Assembly (NCBI GenBank): GCA_965613685.1
Contig: OZ277031.1
Location: 496,001 to 560,000, forward strand
Length of the DNA: 64,000 nucleotides
DNA from: Methylotenera oryzisoli_B
GTDB lineage: Bacteria; Pseudomonadota; Gammaproteobacteria; Burkholderiales; Methylophilaceae
Direction of reading: 5' to 3'
Positions 55,780 to 64,000 of this stretch are shown piece by piece. The number at the start of each line of letters is the position of its first letter. Position 1 is the first letter of the stretch. The translations under genes and the position numbers were made by a program. The notes beneath the pieces are model-generated. The model searched no databases. It had not been told where the DNA came from and was given only the letters and a program-made list of their open reading frames with translations.

Positions 55780-56318
55780 TGTTGTTGGTCTGAGTGGCTC
55801 ATGAGTTTGTCTATGTAAGCAATCGACACGGCTGACACGACAAAAGTCATGTGTATGATGGTTTGCCATAGCAACACTTTGTCGGTTAAATTTTCGGCAT
55901 TGATAAACGTTTTGAGCAAGTGTATGGATGAAATGCCGATGATGGCTGTCGCCAATTTTACTTTTAATAGATTGGCATTCACGTGCGATAACCAATCCGG
56001 TTCATCCGGGTGACCCTCTAGATTTAAGCGCGAAACAAAGGTTTCGTAGCCGCCCACGATCACCATGATCAGCAAGTTTGAAATCATCACCACGTCAATT
56101 AAGCCTAGCACTATCAACATGATGTGCGCTTCTTCCAAGGCGTTGGCGGTGGCCACCAAGTGCACCAATTCCACGCCAAAGAAAAACACGTAAACCGCCT
56201 GTGCAACGATCAAGCCTAGATACAGCGGCAATTGCAACCAGCGGCTGCCAAATAAAATATTGGTCATCATGCTTTTTTGTTTGTATTGCACGGTCGATAC
56301 GGGTTTTTTAGTTTGCAT
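55776..56318 (-). CDS. UPF0114 (YqhA-type) membrane protein
   Basis: The 180-residue membrane protein has about four helices and the conserved FGSRWLQLPLYLGLIVAQ, IDVVMISNLLIMVIVGGYETFVSRL and LLKVKLATAIIGISSIHLLKTFI segments. Function is unknown. An in-frame ATG at 56270 (residue 17) is an alternative start that fits shorter relatives. It overlaps the convergent DUF2914 gene by 4 bp. Confidence 0.87.
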   Translation of the reverse strand: MQTKKPVSTVQYKQKSMMTNILFGSRWLQLPLYLGLIVAQAVYVFFFGVELVHLVATANALEEAHIMLIVLGLIDVVMISNLLIMVIVGGYETFVSRLNLEGHPDEPDWLSHVNANLLKVKLATAIIGISSIHLLKTFINAENLTDKVLLWQTIIHMTFVVSAVSIAYIDKLMSHSDQQH

Positions 56319-56373
56319 AGAGGGCTCGATTGCTTAGGTTAAAAAGAGCTTTAATTGTATCAGCAAAAATGCA

Positions 56374-57216
56374 TTAAGCCATGTCGTGATCAAGCGTGAA
56401 ATGCGCGCTGTCATCCAGTGCCAATAATTGGCAAAGACTGGGTAGTGTCGCGACTAAATCCTTGGCCAAGGTCCAAGGCGGGTTAAGAATAAATAAGCCG
56501 CTGCCATGCATGCCGTAGCCATCTGTATTAGGCGCGTGTATAGACAAACTCACGTGCAGCCAGTTAGGCGCTTGCAAGTCCATCAATTCCTGGATCATTT
56601 GGCCCGGTTCTGGCCTTTGCAGTATTGGGTACCAAATAAGGTAAGTGCCGCTAGCAAAGCGCTTAAGGCTGTCTTTAACTAAGGCGACCACGCGTTGGTA
56701 GTCTTGCTTGTCTTCATATGGCGGGTCTATCAATGCCACCGCGCGTCGGGGTGGCGGTGGCAAGCAGGCTTTGATGCCAGCAAAGCCATCTTGTTGGGCG
56801 ATCTGCACTTGTTTAGCCTGCCCTTGGAAATTGGCTGTGAGCAAGGCGTGGTCGCTGGGGTGCAGCTCAAACAAGCGCATTTTGTCATCGGCACGCAATA
56901 AGGCCTGCGCCAACAGCGGGGAGCCTGGGTAGAAATCCAGTTCGCCGTGGTTAAAGCTTTTAATCAATGCCACAAAATCGACTAAGGCCGGCGCTAATTG
57001 CTCGGCCGCCATCAGCTTGGCTATGCCTTGCTCAAACTCGGCATTCTGACTGGCGTAGCCGTCCTTGAGTTGGTACAAGCCGGCACCCGCATGCGTGTCT
57101 ATATACCAATACGGTTTGTCTTTTTGCTTCATGTAAGCGAGCACCAAGCTGAGCACGTAGTGTTTAAGAACGTCAGCATGGTTGCCTGCGTGAAACGCGT
57201 GTCGGTAGCTAAGCAT
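56374..57216 (-). CDS. rlmJ: 23S rRNA (adenine2030-N6)-methyltransferase
   Basis: RlmJ methylates A2030 of 23S rRNA. The 280-residue protein begins MLSYRHAFHAGNHADVLKH, the RlmJ signature, followed by WYIDTHAGAGLYQL. It has the N6-adenine methyltransferase motif VALIDPPYE near residues 162-170. The C-terminal NPPWTLAKDL is typical too. Monocistronic; divergent from the CDF transporter. Confidence 0.95.
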   Translation of the reverse strand: MLSYRHAFHAGNHADVLKHYVLSLVLAYMKQKDKPYWYIDTHAGAGLYQLKDGYASQNAEFEQGIAKLMAAEQLAPALVDFVALIKSFNHGELDFYPGSPLLAQALLRADDKMRLFELHPSDHALLTANFQGQAKQVQIAQQDGFAGIKACLPPPPRRAVALIDPPYEDKQDYQRVVALVKDSLKRFASGTYLIWYPILQRPEPGQMIQELMDLQAPNWLHVSLSIHAPNTDGYGMHGSGLFILNPPWTLAKDLVATLPSLCQLLALDDSAHFTLDHDMA

Positions 57217-57267
57217 AAAAGGTTTCCATAAGATGCAGCATTATAAATTAAGCTGCAATCGATACGC

Positions 57268-57299
57268 TTGTGACCATGCATTTTTCACGATAAAAATGC
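57268..57299 (+). promoter_or_regulatory. Putative promoter with palindromic operator, CDF transporter gene
   Basis: TTGTGA (57268-57273) and TAAAAA (57291-57296) are separated by 17 bp. Over the spacer and -10 lies the inverted repeat GCATTTTT-N6-AAAAATGC (57278-57299). A repressor bound there would block the promoter, as metal-responsive repressors do. No regulator gene is next to it. An alternative is a simple RNA hairpin. Confidence 0.45.
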
Positions 57300-57332
57300 G
57301 CAATAAAATGAATTTCGGTTAGCATTTCATTT

Positions 57333-58061
57333 ATGACGCATCCCCCACATACGCACGACCACGGCGGCCACCACGGCGGTCACCACGGCGCTCACTATGG
57401 TCACCACCATTACCTAGTGCCGTTTGCACTGATTTTCTTGTTTGCCATCATTGAGGCGGTAGGTGGTTGGTATACCGGTTCGCTGGCCTTGTTAAGCGAT
57501 GCCGGCCATATGTTCTCGGATGTCGCGGCATTGGGCCTAGCCTGGTTGGCGGCGATACTCGCCAGCAAACCCAAGGTAGCGCGCCATGCCTCCGGCGTCA
57601 GCTATGCCGAATTGACCGTGGCCATGATTAATGCGCTGACCATGTTGCTGGTTATAAGCTGGGTCATCGTTGAGGCCATTGCGCGATTTAAACAGCCGCA
57701 TGCGGTTGAAGGATTGGGCTTAACCCTGATCGCCAGCTTGGGTTTAATCGTTAATTTAATTGTGGCTAAGCAACTGCATCAGCAAAGCCTGCAGCACGGC
57801 GAAAGTTTAAATAACCGTGCGGCATTTTTGCACGTGATGGGCGATTTGCTCGGCTCCATCGCCGCTGTGGTGGCCGGCTTAGTGGTGTATTTCACCGGCT
57901 GGACGCCTATAGACCCGATCTTATCTTTGTTTATTTCGGTTTTTCTCTTGCTGTTCACCTTCAATTTGTTGCGTGACCTTGCGCGCACCTTATTCGGCGT
58001 CCATGCGCCCCAGGCTTGGGGGCATGCTGATCACGAGCATGATCGTGGGTATGATCACTAG
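57333..58061 (+). CDS. Cation diffusion facilitator transporter lacking the C-terminal domain
   Basis: The 242-residue CDF protein has six membrane helices. Metal sites appear as SDAGHMFSD in helix 2 and HVMGDLLGS in helix 5, the HxxxD pattern of Zn/Co-type exporters. The N-terminus is very His-rich (about 12 His in the first 26 residues). After helix 6 the protein ends in a short His/Asp tail, without the roughly 80-residue cytoplasmic domain that most CDFs use to dimerise and sense metal. It probably exports zinc or a similar divalent ion. The downstream DUF1643 gene starts within its end. Confidence 0.88.
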   Translation: MTHPPHTHDHGGHHGGHHGAHYGHHHYLVPFALIFLFAIIEAVGGWYTGSLALLSDAGHMFSDVAALGLAWLAAILASKPKVARHASGVSYAELTVAMINALTMLLVISWVIVEAIARFKQPHAVEGLGLTLIASLGLIVNLIVAKQLHQQSLQHGESLNNRAAFLHVMGDLLGSIAAVVAGLVVYFTGWTPIDPILSLFISVFLLLFTFNLLRDLARTLFGVHAPQAWGHADHEHDRGYDH

Positions 58062-58575
58062 GCAGCACCAGAGTTTATTTCAGCAATCGCTGGCGCATTT
58101 TTCCGACTGCGAACATTACCGCTATTGGTTGCGCCGCGATTGGGATGTGTCGCTGCCGGCCATCGCATTTTTAATGCTCAATCCCAGCACGGCCGATGAA
58201 GTGGTTAACGACCCCACCATAGAGCGCTGCCAGCGCCGCGCCATCGCCATGGGCTACGGCAGCATGATCATCGTTAACTTATTTCCGTTTCGCTTAACCG
58301 ATTCCACCTTGTTGCATACCACTGATAATTTATTGGGCGACAGCGTTGAGGCCGATGACTGCATTCTGCGCGCGGTTGCGTTGGCCGACGTCACGGTCTG
58401 CGGCTGGGGTAAGCATGCCTTAGCCGCCCCCAGGGCACAGCATGTGCTGGCCTTACTCAAAGCTGCCGGTTTGCAACACAAGGTAATGTGTTTGCAATTA
58501 AACAAAGACGGCAGCCCACAACACCCGCTTTACATAGGCTATGCTAAGACCCCAGAACCCTTTGCCATCCCTTAA
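58051..58575 (+). CDS. DUF1643 family protein
   Basis: About 174 residues, with the DUF1643 pattern: HYRYWLRRDW, IAFLMLNPSTADEVVNDPTIERC read near residue 40, IVNLFPFRLTDST and VTVCGWGKHA. Function is unknown. The ATG at 58051 is preferred; an ATG at 58039 adds four residues. Either way it overlaps the end of the CDF gene. A tautomerase gene follows 11 bp later. Confidence 0.8.
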   Translation: MITRQHQSLFQQSLAHFSDCEHYRYWLRRDWDVSLPAIAFLMLNPSTADEVVNDPTIERCQRRAIAMGYGSMIIVNLFPFRLTDSTLLHTTDNLLGDSVEADDCILRAVALADVTVCGWGKHALAAPRAQHVLALLKAAGLQHKVMCLQLNKDGSPQHPLYIGYAKTPEPFAIP

Positions 58576-58586
58576 GGAGAAACACC

Positions 58587-58772
58587 ATGCCCTACGTCAA
58601 CATTAAATTAGCCGGTAGCGTGACGCGTGAACAAAAAGCGCAGATTGCCAAGGAGTTTACCGAAACATTGGAGCGGGTAGCGCACAAACCGGCTTCTTAC
58701 ACCTACATCACTTTTGAAGAAGTGAGCTATGAAGATTGGGCCATTGCCGGCAGTTTGCTAGCCGATGCTTGA
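58587..58772 (+). CDS. 4-oxalocrotonate tautomerase family protein
   Basis: The 61-residue protein begins MPYVNIKLAG, giving the catalytic N-terminal proline after Met removal. The THR-like SVTREQKAQIAKEFTETL helix and the YITFEEV strand are typical of the family. These enzymes tautomerise 2-hydroxy-dienoates; small genomic paralogues often have unknown substrates. AAGGAG precedes the start at good spacing. Confidence 0.88.
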   Translation: MPYVNIKLAGSVTREQKAQIAKEFTETLERVAHKPASYTYITFEEVSYEDWAIAGSLLADA

Positions 58773-58817
58773 ATCCCGTTTGCAAAAGCCGGCTAGGCCC
58801 GGTGGTAGAATGCAGCC

Positions 58818-59681
58818 ATGAAAACACCCGCGCGCTTAGCATCCCTTTTAGAAGACGGCTTGATAGATGAGGTCTTGCGCCAATTGATGAGCGGTAAGGA
58901 AGCCACCGTTTACGTGGTGCGTTGTGGCGAGGAGGTGCGCTGCGCCAAAGTCTACAAAGAAGCCAATAAGCGCAGCTTTAGGCAAAGCGTGGATTACACC
59001 GAAGGCCGCCGGGTTAAAAATAGCCGGCAAGGTCGCGCCATGGCCAAGGGCTCGAAATTTGGTCGCGAGTCGCAAGAAGCCGCTTGGCAAAGTGCCGAAG
59101 TGGATGCTTTATACCAGTTGGCTGATGCCGGGGTCAGTGTGCCGGTGCCGTATAACTTTTATGAGGGCGTGTTGCTCATGGAATTGGTGGTGGACGCCAA
59201 TGGCCATGCTGCGCCCAGGTTGAATGACATCAGCTTGACCGCCGAGCAAGCGCGTTTGCATCATCAAGGCTTAATTCAAGAGGTGGTGCGCATGCTTTGT
59301 GCCGGTATCGTGCACGGCGATCTGTCTGAATTCAATATTTTAATGAGCGAGCGTGGGCCGGTTATTATCGATTTGCCGCAAGCTGTGGATGCGGCAGCCA
59401 ACAACAACGCGCGCGAGATGTTGGAACGCGACGTGAATAATTTAAAAGATTACTTTGGGCATTTTGCTCCAGACTTGCTCAGCAGCGAATACGCCAAGGA
59501 GATGTGGGCCTTATACGCCCGCGGCGACCTAAAGCCGGATACGGCCCTGACCGGGCGTTTTCATGTCAGCCATAAGGCGGTGGATTTAAAAGGCGTGATG
59601 CGCGAAATTGAGGACACGAAAAAAGCCGAAGCTGCCCGCCTAATCCGTCTGGCTGAAGCGAAAGCCGATCCGCTGCTATAA
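58818..59681 (+). CDS. RIO1-type atypical serine/threonine kinase
   Basis: The 287-residue protein has LMSGKEATVYVVRC (RIO glycine-poor ATP loop), CAKVYK (ATP-binding Lys), GIVHGDLSEFNIL (catalytic loop with Asp and Asn) and PVIIDLPQAVD (metal Asp in place of DFG). Eukaryotic and archaeal RIO kinases act in ribosome maturation; the bacterial group is little studied. It is next to uvrC (15 bp gap), with no ribosome gene nearby. Confidence 0.92.
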   Translation: MKTPARLASLLEDGLIDEVLRQLMSGKEATVYVVRCGEEVRCAKVYKEANKRSFRQSVDYTEGRRVKNSRQGRAMAKGSKFGRESQEAAWQSAEVDALYQLADAGVSVPVPYNFYEGVLLMELVVDANGHAAPRLNDISLTAEQARLHHQGLIQEVVRMLCAGIVHGDLSEFNILMSERGPVIIDLPQAVDAAANNNAREMLERDVNNLKDYFGHFAPDLLSSEYAKEMWALYARGDLKPDTALTGRFHVSHKAVDLKGVMREIEDTKKAEAARLIRLAEAKADPLL

Positions 59682-59696
59682 GATCGGCCACCCCTT

Positions 59697-61496
59697 ATGT
59701 TTGATGCTAAACCTATTTTAAAAACTTTGCCGAATCTGCCAGGCGTCTACCGCATGCTCAACGCCAGCGACGAGGTGATTTACGTAGGCAAAGCCAAAGA
59801 CCTAAAAAAACGCGTGTCATCTTACTTTAATAAAAACCTGCCCAGCCCACGCACGCGCTTGATGGTGAGCCATATCGCTAATATCGTCACGACCGTGACC
59901 CACAATGAAGCGGAAGCCTTGTTGCTGGAAAATAATTTAATCAAAAGCTTGATGCCGCGTTACAACGTCTTGTTTAGGGACGACAAAACCTACCCCTACA
60001 TCACGCTAAGCGCCGACTCGCAACCGCGTTTGGCTTTTCATCGCGGCACTCAACGCAAGGGCGCGCAATATTTTGGGCCTTTCCCCAACGCGGTGGCCGT
60101 GCGCGAGAGCATACAGTTGCTGCAAAAAGTCTTTAAATTACGCACCTGTGAAAACAGCGTGTTCAGCAATCGCAGTCGACCCTGTTTGCAGCACCAAATT
60201 GAGCGTTGCACGGCACCTTGCGTGGGCTTGATCAGCGATGCCGACTACCGCAATGACGTGGAACAGGCTGCGCTGTTTTTGCAAGGCAAAACAAACGAAG
60301 TGATAGACACGCTGGCCGAGCAGATGAATTTAGCCGCCAGCAATTTAGCCTATGAACAAGCCGCGCTGATTCGCGATCGCATGCAAGCCCTGCGTCAGGT
60401 GCAAGCCAAGCAGTTTGTCAGTGACTTTAACGTGGCCGATGCCGACGTCATTGCCTGCGCTGAGCTGCAGGGCCAGCATTGCATCAACTTGGTCATGGTG
60501 CGCGGTGGTCGGCATTTGGGTGACCGCAGTTACATGCCAAAAAACACCGATGGCGAGAGTTTGGAAACCACGGTGCTGGCGTTTTTGGCTCAGCATTACG
60601 TGGCACAAAATACCCCGCCCTTAATCGTGTTGGGCATCAAGGTGGACGGCAGTTTGTTAGAGCAGGTGTTAAGCGAGCAAGCCGGTCGCAAGGTCAAGAT
60701 CAACAGCAACGCCATAGGCGACAAGCGCGTTTGGTTAAAAATGGCACAGACCAACGCCGAGTTAGCCTTAAGCCAGCGTGCTGCCAGTGCGGCCAATCAA
60801 AGTGCGAAGTTGCTTGCCCTGCATGAGGCTTTGAATCTGCCCGACAGCACCCAGCGCATAGAATGTTTTGATATCAGCCATACCATGGGCGAGGCCACCA
60901 TAGGCAGTTGCGTGGTGTTCGATAGGGGCGACATGCAAAACAGCGAGTACCGTCGCTATAACGTCACCGGCATTACCCCAGGCGACGATTATGCCGCCAT
61001 GCGTGACGTGCTGACGCGCCGTTATAAAAAAGTGGCGGCCGGGGAGGGGGTGCGGCCGGATCTTATTTTCATCGACGGCGGTAAAGGCCAGTTATCGGTC
61101 GCGGTTGAGGTGATGGCCGAGGTCGGTTTGCCCGACATTTTGCTAGTGGGTATCGCCAAAGGCGAAGCGCGCAAGCCCGGTTTGGAGACCATGATATTCT
61201 CGGACACCGGTGAAATGCTTAACTTGGAAAAAGACAACAAAGGCCTGCATTTACTGCAACAAATTCGCGATGAAGCCCACCGTTTTGCCATCACTGGCCA
61301 CAGGGCGAAGCGGGCAAAAGCGCGCATGCATTCCAGCTTGGAAGACATAGAAGGCATAGGCGCCAAACGCCGCAAAGCCTTGTTGACCCGCTTTGGTGGC
61401 TTGGATGCGATAAAAAATGCTAGTATGGACGAGTTGGCGCAAGTGGAAGGCATTAGCCCGAGCTTGGCCGAAAAAATCTACGGAGAATTGCATTAA
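59697..61496 (+). CDS. uvrC: UvrABC system protein C
   Basis: UvrC makes both cuts around a lesion in nucleotide excision repair. The 599-residue protein has the GIY-YIG domain (LPNLPGVYRMLNASDEVIYVGKAKDLKKR, read in parts, 1-90) for the 3' cut, a Cys-rich segment, the UvrB-binding UVR motif (about 200-235), the RNase H-like domain with CFDISHTMGEATIGSCVVF for the 5' cut, and C-terminal helix-hairpin-helix repeats. It is followed by pgsA, a common order. Confidence 0.97.
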   Translation: MFDAKPILKTLPNLPGVYRMLNASDEVIYVGKAKDLKKRVSSYFNKNLPSPRTRLMVSHIANIVTTVTHNEAEALLLENNLIKSLMPRYNVLFRDDKTYPYITLSADSQPRLAFHRGTQRKGAQYFGPFPNAVAVRESIQLLQKVFKLRTCENSVFSNRSRPCLQHQIERCTAPCVGLISDADYRNDVEQAALFLQGKTNEVIDTLAEQMNLAASNLAYEQAALIRDRMQALRQVQAKQFVSDFNVADADVIACAELQGQHCINLVMVRGGRHLGDRSYMPKNTDGESLETTVLAFLAQHYVAQNTPPLIVLGIKVDGSLLEQVLSEQAGRKVKINSNAIGDKRVWLKMAQTNAELALSQRAASAANQSAKLLALHEALNLPDSTQRIECFDISHTMGEATIGSCVVFDRGDMQNSEYRRYNVTGITPGDDYAAMRDVLTRRYKKVAAGEGVRPDLIFIDGGKGQLSVAVEVMAEVGLPDILLVGIAKGEARKPGLETMIFSDTGEMLNLEKDNKGLHLLQQIRDEAHRFAITGHRAKRAKARMHSSLEDIEGIGAKRRKALLTRFGGLDAIKNASMDELAQVEGISPSLAEKIYGELH

Positions 61497-61528
61497 TGAG
61501 CGGCACATTGAATAGAGCGAGGCAGTAA

Positions 61529-62125
61529 ATGAAGCCCAATATTCCTACCATGTTGACTTGGTTGCGCATCCTGTTGATTCCGGTTTTTGTCGGTGCGTTT
61601 TATTGGCCTGAAAACCTGCATAAACTCAGTGCCATGCCCTCGCATTGGGTGAACGTATTTGCCACCAGTGTGTTTGCCATTGCCGCCATCACCGATTGGT
61701 TGGATGGCTATTTGGCCCGTCGGCTGAATCAAACCTCGGCTTTCGGTGCTTTCTTGGACCCGGTGGCGGATAAGTTAATGGTGGCGGCCGCCTTAATCGT
61801 CTTGGTGGAATTTGGTCGGGTCGGTGCCATCGTTTCTTTAATCATCATAGGCCGTGAGATAGCCATCAGCGCCTTGCGCGAGTGGATGGCCGGTGAAGGC
61901 CAGCGCAGCAGCGTGGGCGTGGCCATGATAGGCAAAGTGAAAACCTTTGTGCAAATGGCCGCCATTTTATTCTTGCTGTATTGGGATGACTTGGACTTAG
62001 GCCCGCTTGGTATTTTCTCCACCAAAGATTGGGGTCACGTGCTCATCGTTGTGGCTGCGATTTTGACATTGCTATCAATGGCTTATTATCTAAAAGCCGC
62101 TTGGCCTAAATTAAAAGGCAAATAA
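61529..62125 (+). CDS. pgsA: CDP-diacylglycerol-glycerol-3-phosphate 3-phosphatidyltransferase
   Basis: PgsA makes phosphatidylglycerophosphate at the inner membrane. The 198-residue protein has the CDP-alcohol phosphotransferase motif DWLDGYLARRLNQTSAFGAFLDPVADK (read in parts; conserved D-G-AR-G-D-D pattern). About five membrane helices are visible. It follows uvrC by 32 bp. Confidence 0.96.
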   Translation: MKPNIPTMLTWLRILLIPVFVGAFYWPENLHKLSAMPSHWVNVFATSVFAIAAITDWLDGYLARRLNQTSAFGAFLDPVADKLMVAAALIVLVEFGRVGAIVSLIIIGREIAISALREWMAGEGQRSSVGVAMIGKVKTFVQMAAILFLLYWDDLDLGPLGIFSTKDWGHVLIVVAAILTLLSMAYYLKAAWPKLKGK

Positions 62126-62150
62126 ATAAGCGCTAGCCTCGTGTTATGGC

Positions 62151-62178
62151 TTGACGCTATAGATAAAATCGCTATAAT
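62151..62178 (+). promoter_or_regulatory. Promoter of tRNA-Gly
   Basis: TTGACG (62151-62156) and perfect TATAAT (62173-62178) are separated by 16 bp and followed by a GC-rich discriminator. The tRNA begins 19 bp after the -10. Confidence 0.88.
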
Positions 62179-62196
62179 GGCGCCTGTCTTAACGAC

Positions 62197-62272
<76 letters not shown>

Positions 62273-62295
62273 CGAATTTAGTAAATTGGCGTATT

Positions 62296-62326
62296 ACGGC
62301 GAATGCAACCATGCTTTCGCCGTTTT
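62296..62326 (+). terminator. Stem-loop after tRNA-Gly
   Basis: ACGGCGAA (62296-62303) and TTCGCCGT (62316-62323) form an 8-bp stem, extended inside by GCA/TGC, and are followed by TTTAG. It may end or reduce transcription between tRNA-Gly and tRNA-Cys. Confidence 0.55.
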
Positions 62327-62376
62327 AGTTTCAGCCGGTACAAAGAATCAGCGTTCTAGCTTTTTCTGACCCACAT

Positions 62377-62450
62377 GGCGCGATAGCAAAGCGGTTATGC
62401 CGCGGCCTGCAAAGCCGTTTAGACCAGTTCGACTCTGGTTCGCGCCTCCA
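62377..62450 (+). tRNA. tRNA-Cys (GCA)
   Basis: The 74-base cloverleaf has anticodon GCA (loop CTGCAAA), a GGCGCGA acceptor stem pairing with TCGCGCC, and an encoded CCA. It follows tRNA-Gly by 104 bp. Confidence 0.97.
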
Positions 62451-62577
62451 AATCTTCCCTTGTTTTGCCTGAGCGTTAGTCTGGTCTCGCATTTTTCGCT
62501 TCGAGTTAATCCTAGTGTGGCGGCTTCGTGCGATAATTTAGCCATCATGAATGCGCACATCGCTTAGGAAACACCCC

Positions 62578-63690
62578 ATGACCAACCCACTTAAAGGCAT
62601 GATTTTAGCCGCCGGCCAAGGCACGCGCGTGCGTCCCCTGACTAAGGACATGCCCAAACCGATGATCCCTATTTTAGGTAAACCGGTCATGGAATACCTG
62701 ATAGAGCACTTGGCGCGTCATGGCGTAAAGGAAATCATGGTCAATGTGGCGCATTTAAATAGAAAAATCGAACAGTATTTTTCCAATGGCCAGCGCTGGG
62801 GCGTGCAAATTGGTTATTCCTACGAGGGTCAGTTTCAACACGGTGAGCTCACTGCCAGCCCAGTAGGCTCAGCCGGCGGCATGCGCCGCATACAAGATTT
62901 TGGCGGTTTTTTTGATCAAACCACCATCGTGCTATGCGGCGATGCGCTGATAGATTTAGACATCACTGCAGCTTTACTGGAGCACAAGAAAAAACGTGCA
63001 TTGGTCAGCGTGGTCACCATGCAAGTGCCGCATGCCGAGGTGGGCAATTACGGCATAGTCGAAACCGATGAAGACGGCAGGGTGGTGTCGTTTCAAGAAA
63101 AGCCGCAACCATCCGCAGCGCGGTCTAATTTAGCCAGCACCGGCATTTACTTTTTTGAACCGGCCGCGCTCAATTTAATTCCGGCCAATCAAAACTTCGA
63201 TATTGGTAGCCAATTGTTTCCCTTATTAGTGGAAAAAAATCTGCCGTTTTATGCGCAGAATCGCCACTACAACTGGATAGACATAGGCCGTATTTCCGAT
63301 TATTGGGAAGTGCTGCAGCGCGTGTTGCGCGGCGAGATTTCTTACATGAAAATGCCTGGCACCGAAGTGCGGCCAGGTATATGGGTGGGCCTTAATACTC
63401 GCATAGATTGGGATAAGGTCAACATCACTGGCCCGGTCTACATCGATTCGGGCACGCAGATAGAAGCGGGCGCCGAGATCGTTGGCCCGTGTTGGATTTC
63501 ACACGGCTCGCGCATAGGTAAAAATGCCAAAGTCATCCGCTCCATTTTGTTCGAATACACCGGCATCAGTGACCAAGCTGTTGCCAACGAGATGATAGTC
63601 TCAGCCAGTTATTGTGTGGATAGGGCGGGGGTCACTTACTACTTAGGCGATGACCGCTGCCCATTACGTTGGGGCGACGCCAGACGCTAG
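62578..63690 (+). CDS. Nucleotidyltransferase, nucleotide-sugar pyrophosphorylase family
   Basis: The 370-residue protein has an N-terminal NTP transferase domain with MILAAGQGTRVRPLTKDMPKPM (read in parts, G-x-GTR-x-K signature), LIDLDI for the metal Asp region, and GSAGGMRRI. A C-terminal left-handed beta-helix part (about 265-360) has isoleucine-rich hexapeptide repeats. It may make GDP-mannose, dTDP-glucose or another NDP-sugar; the sequence does not decide. The ATG at 62578 with AGGA upstream is chosen over an in-frame ATG at 62551. Not linked to other sugar genes here. Confidence 0.87.
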   Translation: MTNPLKGMILAAGQGTRVRPLTKDMPKPMIPILGKPVMEYLIEHLARHGVKEIMVNVAHLNRKIEQYFSNGQRWGVQIGYSYEGQFQHGELTASPVGSAGGMRRIQDFGGFFDQTTIVLCGDALIDLDITAALLEHKKKRALVSVVTMQVPHAEVGNYGIVETDEDGRVVSFQEKPQPSAARSNLASTGIYFFEPAALNLIPANQNFDIGSQLFPLLVEKNLPFYAQNRHYNWIDIGRISDYWEVLQRVLRGEISYMKMPGTEVRPGIWVGLNTRIDWDKVNITGPVYIDSGTQIEAGAEIVGPCWISHGSRIGKNAKVIRSILFEYTGISDQAVANEMIVSASYCVDRAGVTYYLGDDRCPLRWGDARR

Positions 63691-63766
63691 TGACTAAGAT
63701 GCCGGCAAATCGCACAGGCCGGCAGTTATGCACTATAATGCCTGCGTTTTAAAACATATCCAATTC

Positions 63767-63856
63767 GGAAGAGTGGCTGAGCGGTTGAAGGCACCACCCT
63801 GGAAAGGTGGCACAGGGGCAACTCTGTCGCGGGTTCGAATCCCGCCTCTTCCGCCA
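63767..63856 (+). tRNA. tRNA-Ser (GGA)
   Basis: The 90-base tRNA has the long variable arm of the serine class, anticodon GGA (loop CTGGAAA), a GGAAGAG/CTCTTCC acceptor stem and an encoded CCA. TATAAT at 63734-63739 lies 27 bp upstream. Confidence 0.97.
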
Positions 63857-63912
63857 TAAATTATTCCCCAACACGCTCGTTATATGAGCCATGTAAACGC
63901 TACAATTACGCC

Positions 63913-64000
63913 ATGGCTTTTTCCTCAGATTCCCTGATTATTTGCGCTACCGCACGCTTGGTGCGTGGCATGGCTCTGCGTGAGCAACAGCAAGCAGAGT
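63913..64000 (+). CDS. Start of a gene, possibly PD-(D/E)XK nuclease family (partial)
   Basis: An open reading frame starts at the ATG at 63913 and runs off the window; 29 codons are visible. The N-terminus DSLIICATARLVRGMALREQQ resembles the start of a betaproteobacterial PD-(D/E)XK/AddB-like nuclease family protein, from memory of that pattern only. No catalytic motif is in view, so the call is tentative. Confidence 0.4.
   Translation, partial: MAFSSDSLIICATARLVRGMALREQQQAE

Overview
The window reads as ordinary, gene-dense chromosome of a betaproteobacterium. The 16S/23S operon with tRNA-Ile and tRNA-Ala in the spacer, the separate pyrB plus zinc-site-less DHOase pair, the ribBX-type riboflavin gene, the PDH E3 with its own lipoyl domain, and PrpD/AcnB-type methylcitrate genes all fit Betaproteobacteria. 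The linkage of methylcitrate-cycle and TCA genes recalls Methylophilaceae/Nitrosomonadales, but no methanol-oxidation gene is present, so that family assignment is only a guess. No prophage, insertion sequence, CRISPR array or defence island was seen.

Layout. (1) 1-16.4 kb: the end of pilT and pilU (twitching motility); a minus-strand block yqgE-ruvX-pyrR-pyrB-pyrC' and ribE-ribBX; then a plus-strand envelope block with lipoprotein release (lolC/E, lolD), DNA uptake (comEC), exbBD and lipid A/Kdo genes (msbA, lpxK, Trm112-like, kdsB). (2) 16.5-22.7 kb: initiator tRNA-Met, then a complete rrn operon with a consensus-like promoter, RNase III stems around 16S and 23S, and a strong terminator. 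(3) 22.7-34 kb: an M17 aminopeptidase diverging from aceE-aceF-lpdA, an FAD-linked oxidase, and minus-strand purB-wrbA-DUF2069. (4) 34.1-54.1 kb: a 20-kb central-metabolism locus arranged around a GntR/HutC regulator. Leftward lie a CitE-like lyase, a MaoC-type hydratase, a second CitE-like lyase, prpB, prpC and prpD. Rightward lie malic enzyme, sdhCDAB, sdhE, a third CitE-like lyase, an acyl-CoA synthetase, fumA, an EF-hand protein and acnB. (5) 54.2-64 kb: membrane proteins, rlmJ, a short CDF metal transporter, DUF1643, a tautomerase, a RIO-type kinase, uvrC, pgsA, tRNA-Gly, tRNA-Cys, a nucleotide-sugar pyrophosphorylase, tRNA-Ser and the start of a possible nuclease gene.

How the genes work together. 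The 34-54 kb locus holds nearly all enzymes that turn propionyl-CoA and oxaloacetate into pyruvate and regenerate malate: PrpC, PrpD, AcnB, PrpB, Sdh, FumA and malic enzyme. Malate dehydrogenase is the only methylcitrate-cycle step not seen. The CitE/MaoC/CoA-ligase genes suggest that a branched C5-dicarboxylyl-CoA (mesaconyl-, methylmalyl- or citramalyl-CoA type) feeds it. A 12-bp palindrome, TCTTATATAAGA, lies beside the divergent promoters at the regulator gene. It recurs exactly in the pepA/aceE intergenic region, which hints that one regulator links pyruvate oxidation to this locus.

The most unusual observations are a PilU with Ala in place of the Walker-B glutamate, the three-CitE/MaoC module fused to methylcitrate and TCA genes, the shared palindrome, and a CDF transporter that lacks its C-terminal domain and has a palindrome over its putative promoter.
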